DNA from: CALCCV01 sp964388665
GTDB lineage: Bacteria; Bdellovibrionota; Bdellovibrionia; Bdellovibrionales; Bdellovibrionaceae
Direction: 5' to 3'
NCBI GenBank assembly: GCA_964388665.1
Contig: CAYMBJ010000023.1
Location: 1-52,527, forward strand
DNA: 52,527 nt
The translations under genes were made by a program, and so were the position numbers. The stretch's first letter is position 1, and every line of letters begins with the position of its first letter. Under the pieces are notes generated by a model. That model worked only from the letters and a program-made list of their open reading frames with translations, had not been told where the DNA came from and ran no database searches. Positions 49,127 through 52,527 of the stretch are shown piece after piece.

Positions 49127-50365
49127 ATGAAAGCTTTGATCATCACCGCATTTTTATGTTTTGGACAGAGCCAGGCGCTCGCAGCTCAAGGCAAACCACA
49201 ATCAGTGGCACCCACTTCGACAGCGAATTCGACATCGACGAACAAGATGCCCAAGAAAAGCAGCATCTCCCAAACCAAGGAGCATATGAATCAGTTTCTA
49301 GAGGAGATGATTGCTCTGCGCGAGTTCTTTACATCCACACCTAAATTTACAGATGAGGCAAATGATAAGAAGATTTCTTCGCATTTAAAGAAAATGTCGA
49401 CGACGGCAAAAAAGGCGGCTCATGATCCAATATTGAATCAAGAGAATTTTAAATTTAGCTGGCATGTGCTTGAAAACCACATTGCTGAAACAGAGAGAGT
49501 CTATCATTCTGGCAACAAGTCTTATGCAAGATGGATGATGAGCTCAACCATATCTGTTTGCATGACCTGCCATACGCAAATTCCAGCAGCCAGTCGCTCA
49601 CTCAAAAAATTTGAAGAGTTTTCAAGTTTTGCAACTCCAAGTGACAAGGCCGATTTCTATTTTGCAACTCGGGTCTTTGATAAGGCAGCTGACATATATG
49701 ATTCCATTATCCAGAATTATCCCAAAAATAAGGCCACAGCCGAGCAGGTCGAAAATGCACTTGAGCGACAGGTCACCTATTACAGTCGCATCAAAAGAGA
49801 CTCTGGAGCTGCTCTCGAAAAGCTCAAGATCTACAGTGAAAACAAAGCCATTCCCACATTTTTGCGCAACAACATTGCCGCCTGGATTCCACAGTTTGAA
49901 GGATTAAAGAAACAAACACCCATTGACCCCAAATCCATTGGCGAAAAAGAAATGCTAAACTATGCTAAGGAAAGGCTAAATTCAAAGAAACAAGACGAAA
50001 TGGTTGAGGCCAATAGCCCGTGGTTGATCACCTACCTGCATGTTTCAGGACTGCTCTATGAGTTTCTTAATCACCATCCCAATACAGAAAAGACTCCCGA
50101 AATTCTCTATTTGCTGTCGATTTGCGAGAGATCCATTAGCCAAGATTTTTTCTATTCTTTAGCGGATCTCTATTTGCGAGAGTGCATCACGCGGTACCCG
50201 AGTCAGCCCGTGGCCAAGCAATGTTATAGCGAGTATGAAAAGGCAATTCTCTTTGGTTACACTGGATCAAGTGGCACTCATTTACCTGCGGGCGTTAAGG
50301 AAGATCTAAAGAGTCTCAAGAAGCATGTCGACAGTGGCGGAAAAGTACAGATTTTTGATAACTAG
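49127..50365 (+). CDS. periplasmic protein with a c-type haem motif
   Basis: A 412-aa protein. The N-terminus (ALIITAFLCFGQSQALAAQ) is a signal peptide. A CxxCH haem-attachment motif (CMTCH, C145-C148-H149) lies in a helical domain of about 110-160 residues that resembles cytochrome c-prime or shorter periplasmic haem-binding helical bundles; His113 and His118 nearby are candidate axial ligands. The rest is helical with TPR-like repeats (FDKAADIYDSIIQNYPKNKATAEQ), ending in a polar tail. Role unknown; redox sensing or electron transfer in the periplasm is inference. A single CxxCH could be accidental, but the signal peptide favours real haem attachment. Confidence 0.7.
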   Translation: MKALIITAFLCFGQSQALAAQGKPQSVAPTSTANSTSTNKMPKKSSISQTKEHMNQFLEEMIALREFFTSTPKFTDEANDKKISSHLKKMSTTAKKAAHDPILNQENFKFSWHVLENHIAETERVYHSGNKSYARWMMSSTISVCMTCHTQIPAASRSLKKFEEFSSFATPSDKADFYFATRVFDKAADIYDSIIQNYPKNKATAEQVENALERQVTYYSRIKRDSGAALEKLKIYSENKAIPTFLRNNIAAWIPQFEGLKKQTPIDPKSIGEKEMLNYAKERLNSKKQDEMVEANSPWLITYLHVSGLLYEFLNHHPNTEKTPEILYLLSICERSISQDFFYSLADLYLRECITRYPSQPVAKQCYSEYEKAILFGYTGSSGTHLPAGVKEDLKSLKKHVDSGGKVQIFDN

Positions 50366-50390
50366 CCTCAACTCGACAATAATTTTTGAG
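50362..50390 (+). repeat. repeated hairpin motif, copy 2
   Basis: The first 22 bp equal copy 1 (30294-30315). CTCAA (50367-50371) pairs with TTGAG (50386-50390). It overlaps the stop codon of the haem-protein gene and lies 50 nt before the TTG start of the beta-CASP nuclease gene. Confidence 0.6.
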
Positions 50391-50440
50391 TCGAATGATC
50401 TTTCAGGTTAAGATTTGATTTTGAAAGCGGGGAACCAGCG

Positions 50441-51811
50441 TTGACACAGACATTGACTATTCAGTTTATCGGCGGCGCGGAGACAGTCACTGGCTCTAAA
50501 TATTTACTTTCATTTTCGGGCACACAGATTCTTGTGGATTGTGGTCTGTTCCAGGGTGTCAAACCCTTGCGTCTGAGAAACTGGAAAAACCTACCCGTTG
50601 ATCCCGCAGATATCGATGCCGTGGTTCTCACGCACGCTCACATTGACCATTCTGGTTATATCCCTAGGTTGATCAAGGATGGATTTCGCGGCAAAATTTT
50701 TTGCACCAATGCCACATTTGATCTTTGCAAAATACTATTACCCGACTCTGGTTACCTGATGGAAGAAGAGGCCGAGTACCTCAATCGCAAAAAGAAAACC
50801 AAACATCAACCTGCCCTACCTCTGTTCTCACTGCGTGAAGCCGAAGAGTCTTTAAGATATTTTTCGCCGATTGAATTCAGAAAAAAAGTGAAAATCAACG
50901 AACACTTTGAAGTTCAACTCAACTATGCTGGTCACATTTTGGGGGCGGCCTGCGCAATTGTATCTGTCGCCGGAAAAACTCTTGGTTTCACCGGCGACAT
51001 TGGACGACCCCATGATCCCATTTTTTTTCCTCCTGATGTCATGCCCGAAGTCGACTTTCTTATTACAGAATCCACTTATGGCAATCGCTTGCACAGCAAT
51101 GTCGATGTCGGGGACGAGCTCGCGTCCCTCGTTCATTCGACATACGATAGGGGCGGAGTCGTGCTAATACCTGCATTTGCAGTGGGAAGAGCGCAGTCGA
51201 TGATGTACTACCTTTGGAAGCTTACAAAAGAAGGCAAAATTCCAAAAATGCCGATGTATTTAAACAGCCCTATGGCCACCAACGTAAATGAAGTGCTTGA
51301 TCGATACAAAAACCTGCATCGACTTTCTGCAAACGATTGTAATGAGGTCTGCAGCGTGGTTAAATACGTTCGCTCGGTGGAGGAGTCCATTGCTCTCAAT
51401 GATCAAAAGGGTCCTATGCTCATTATCTCCGCCAGTGGCATGCTCAGCGGCGGGCGCGTATTGCATCACCTAAAATCCTTCGCACCGCACAGCCAAAACC
51501 TTATTCTGCTCACCGGATATCAGGCCGCTGGAACACGTGGCGAAGCACTCGCCCGCGGTGCTCGAGAGGTCAAAGTTCATGGGTCCTATGTGACAGTAAA
51601 GGCGCAAGTGGAAACTCTTCAAGGATTGTCCGCCCACGCTGACTATAGCGAAATCATAGCCTGGCTTTCAGAATCCAAAATGAGGCCAAAAAAGGTGTTC
51701 GTGTGCCACGGCGAGCCCAGTGCCGCTGATGAATTGCGAAGACGGATTGAAGAAAACTTCAATTGGACGGCAATCGTGCCAGAGATGAACGAGAAGGCCG
51801 CCTTGCAGTGA
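50441..51811 (+). CDS. beta-CASP metallo-hydrolase (RNA-processing exo/endonuclease type)
   Basis: The 456-aa enzyme begins at TTG 50441, 7 nt after GGGGA. It has the metallo-beta-lactamase zinc motif THAHIDHSG (64-72), then GHILGA (His), FTGDIGR (Asp) and a beta-CASP insert with TESTYGNR, AFAVGRAQ, MYLNSPMA and ISASGMLSGGR. The late motif SAHADY supplies the last His. It matches the CPSF-like and TTHA0252-type RNases of similar length. Substrates are probably RNA. Stand-alone; no operon partner. Confidence 0.9.
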   Translation: MTQTLTIQFIGGAETVTGSKYLLSFSGTQILVDCGLFQGVKPLRLRNWKNLPVDPADIDAVVLTHAHIDHSGYIPRLIKDGFRGKIFCTNATFDLCKILLPDSGYLMEEEAEYLNRKKKTKHQPALPLFSLREAEESLRYFSPIEFRKKVKINEHFEVQLNYAGHILGAACAIVSVAGKTLGFTGDIGRPHDPIFFPPDVMPEVDFLITESTYGNRLHSNVDVGDELASLVHSTYDRGGVVLIPAFAVGRAQSMMYYLWKLTKEGKIPKMPMYLNSPMATNVNEVLDRYKNLHRLSANDCNEVCSVVKYVRSVEESIALNDQKGPMLIISASGMLSGGRVLHHLKSFAPHSQNLILLTGYQAAGTRGEALARGAREVKVHGSYVTVKAQVETLQGLSAHADYSEIIAWLSESKMRPKKVFVCHGEPSAADELRRRIEENFNWTAIVPEMNEKAALQ

Positions 51812-51894
51812 CCCGCAATCTGTCCAAATATTTGACAGACTGATGTCAGGATCTCTACAGGTGCATGTTCAGAATTAAAATGATACGATCCCCC

Positions 51895-52479
51895 ATCATG
51901 AGATATCTTTGTGCTCTTCTTATCATCGCCGCAACATACGGATTTCTTCCGACCGTTATGGCAGAGGGTGGCAGCTGCGCAGTTGCACTCTCCACAGCAA
52001 TTCCTTCTTCCTGGGCAAATGAGGATATCGCCGAGGCCCGCCTGATGGCAGTTGTTCAGCATCAAAATGAAATTCGCAGATCGCTTGATCTGCCAAGTCT
52101 TAGCCTTTCCCATGAACAGTCTGCTTATGGCCTTCGCCTAAACTCCAAAGAGTTTACTAAAGATTTTTTTGTAAATATGGATGGCTTTCCTGATGAGACC
52201 ATCATGGGTAAATTCGATATTCAAGGCGACTCTGTCGTCCGACAAATGTATAATGACATTTTTTCGTTGAACTATAAATATGAGTTTTCCGGTTCTAAAA
52301 TCTCCAGAGCCACCCCCCTGGCGGTGGCCCTTTTAGAAAAAGTAAAAGGCCCATTCATTGAACTCTATAGACAAATGAGTCCAATTGAATGGGATCTCTG
52401 GAAAAACCGGCAGCTGACCTCCTTGGGTCGCAATTGGGGTCATCAGGACTCAGAAAAAAATCCAATCAAGGTGGTATAG
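51895..52479 (+). CDS. hypothetical secreted protein (possibly truncated)
   Basis: Possible starts are ATG 51865, 51880 and 51898; the latter gives MRYLCALLIIAATYG, a better signal peptide with no long basic extension. The mature chain (about 170 residues) has two early Cys (one in GGSCAVALST), a helical segment and no known domain. The stop codon TAG at 52477-52479 abuts the putative insertion sequence end (TGGACC at 52480), so the natural C-terminus may have been lost to an insertion. Confidence 0.55.
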   Translation: MMRYLCALLIIAATYGFLPTVMAEGGSCAVALSTAIPSSWANEDIAEARLMAVVQHQNEIRRSLDLPSLSLSHEQSAYGLRLNSKEFTKDFFVNMDGFPDETIMGKFDIQGDSVVRQMYNDIFSLNYKYEFSGSKISRATPLAVALLEKVKGPFIELYRQMSPIEWDLWKNRQLTSLGRNWGHQDSEKNPIKVV

Positions 52480-52527
52480 TGGACCCCATAAACTGGACAG
52501 GTTGCTAAGACAGAAAAACTATGATTA
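52480..52527 (+). mobile_element. probable left end of an insertion sequence
   Basis: TGGACCCCATAAACTGGACAG at the right edge has the TGGAC... GGACAG arrangement typical of IS3-family terminal inverted repeats, followed by AT-rich sequence with an ATG at 52522 for a possible OrfA. Only 48 bp are in the window, so the match is suggestive. The right end and the target duplication are outside. Confidence 0.45.

Noticed and set aside
51821..51841. Inverted repeat CTGTC-N9-GACAG after the beta-CASP gene
   Set aside because: Only 5 bp, no U-run after it; too weak to call a terminator or operator.
1..52527. CRISPR arrays, rRNA or tRNA genes, prophage
   Set aside because: Scanned by eye on both strands; no regularly spaced repeats, cloverleafs, or phage structural genes were seen. 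The tmRNA is the only tRNA-like element.

Overview
The window looks like chromosomal DNA of a free-living or predatory member of the Bdellovibrionota. I infer this from the mix of genes, not from a search: a TIGR02147-type regulator, a recR gene running directly into an MglA-type polarity GTPase, secreted DUF4360 and DUF2914 proteins, many PAS/histidine kinase proteins, and an ffs-dnaX-ybaB-recR order. Gene density is high, with short spacers and frequent 4-bp stop/start overlaps. I see no tRNA, rRNA, CRISPR array or prophage. One insertion-sequence end may begin at the right edge.

Layout. 1-4.6 kb: tmRNA, a possible cluster of DnaA boxes, a TIGR02147 protein, a large lipoprotein and a PAP2 phosphatase. 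4.6-12.3 kb: housekeeping genes (SrkA-like kinase, NADP isocitrate dehydrogenase, SRP RNA, dnaX-ybaB-recR-mglA, nadA, a PilZ-like protein). 12.4-15.4 kb: leftward genes ending in a membrane histidine kinase. 15.5-21.5 kb: a rightward chemosensory operon cheA-cheW-mcp-cheR/REC/cheB, in which methyltransferase, receiver and methylesterase are one polypeptide. 21.5-25.8 kb: an ABC-F ATPase, two envelope or secreted proteins and a small lipoprotein. 25.9-30.2 kb: a compact leftward pantothenate/CoA operon (DUF2520 Rossmann protein, panB, a panC-coaB fusion, coaX, panD). 30.4-36.3 kb: hypothetical proteins, palindromic repeat elements, then thiolase, M24 protein, aldo-keto reductase and RlmI-like methyltransferase. 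36.4-40.6 kb: DbpA-type helicase, hybrid kinase and a pyridoxamine-oxidase-fold stress protein. 40.8-47.9 kb: a leftward two-component array (NtrC-type regulator, PAS kinase, CheY-like regulator, receiver-kinase) followed by a 955-aa chimera of an NRPS-type adenylation domain with a NOX/ferric-reductase-like membrane and reductase half. 48.2-52.5 kb: CBS protein, two periplasmic proteins (one with a c-type haem motif), a beta-CASP nuclease and a secreted protein.

The most unusual items are the adenylation/ferric-reductase chimera, whose ribosome-binding site lies inside a predicted hairpin; the PanC-CoaB fusion inside an otherwise near-complete pantothenate-to-phosphopantothenoylcysteine operon; the CheR-REC-CheB fusion, whose start codon is buried in a long inverted repeat shared with the end of the receptor gene; and two multi-hairpin palindromic elements with CTAG edges or CTAG apices. 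All functional assignments rest on motifs read by eye; no database search or folding calculation was run.
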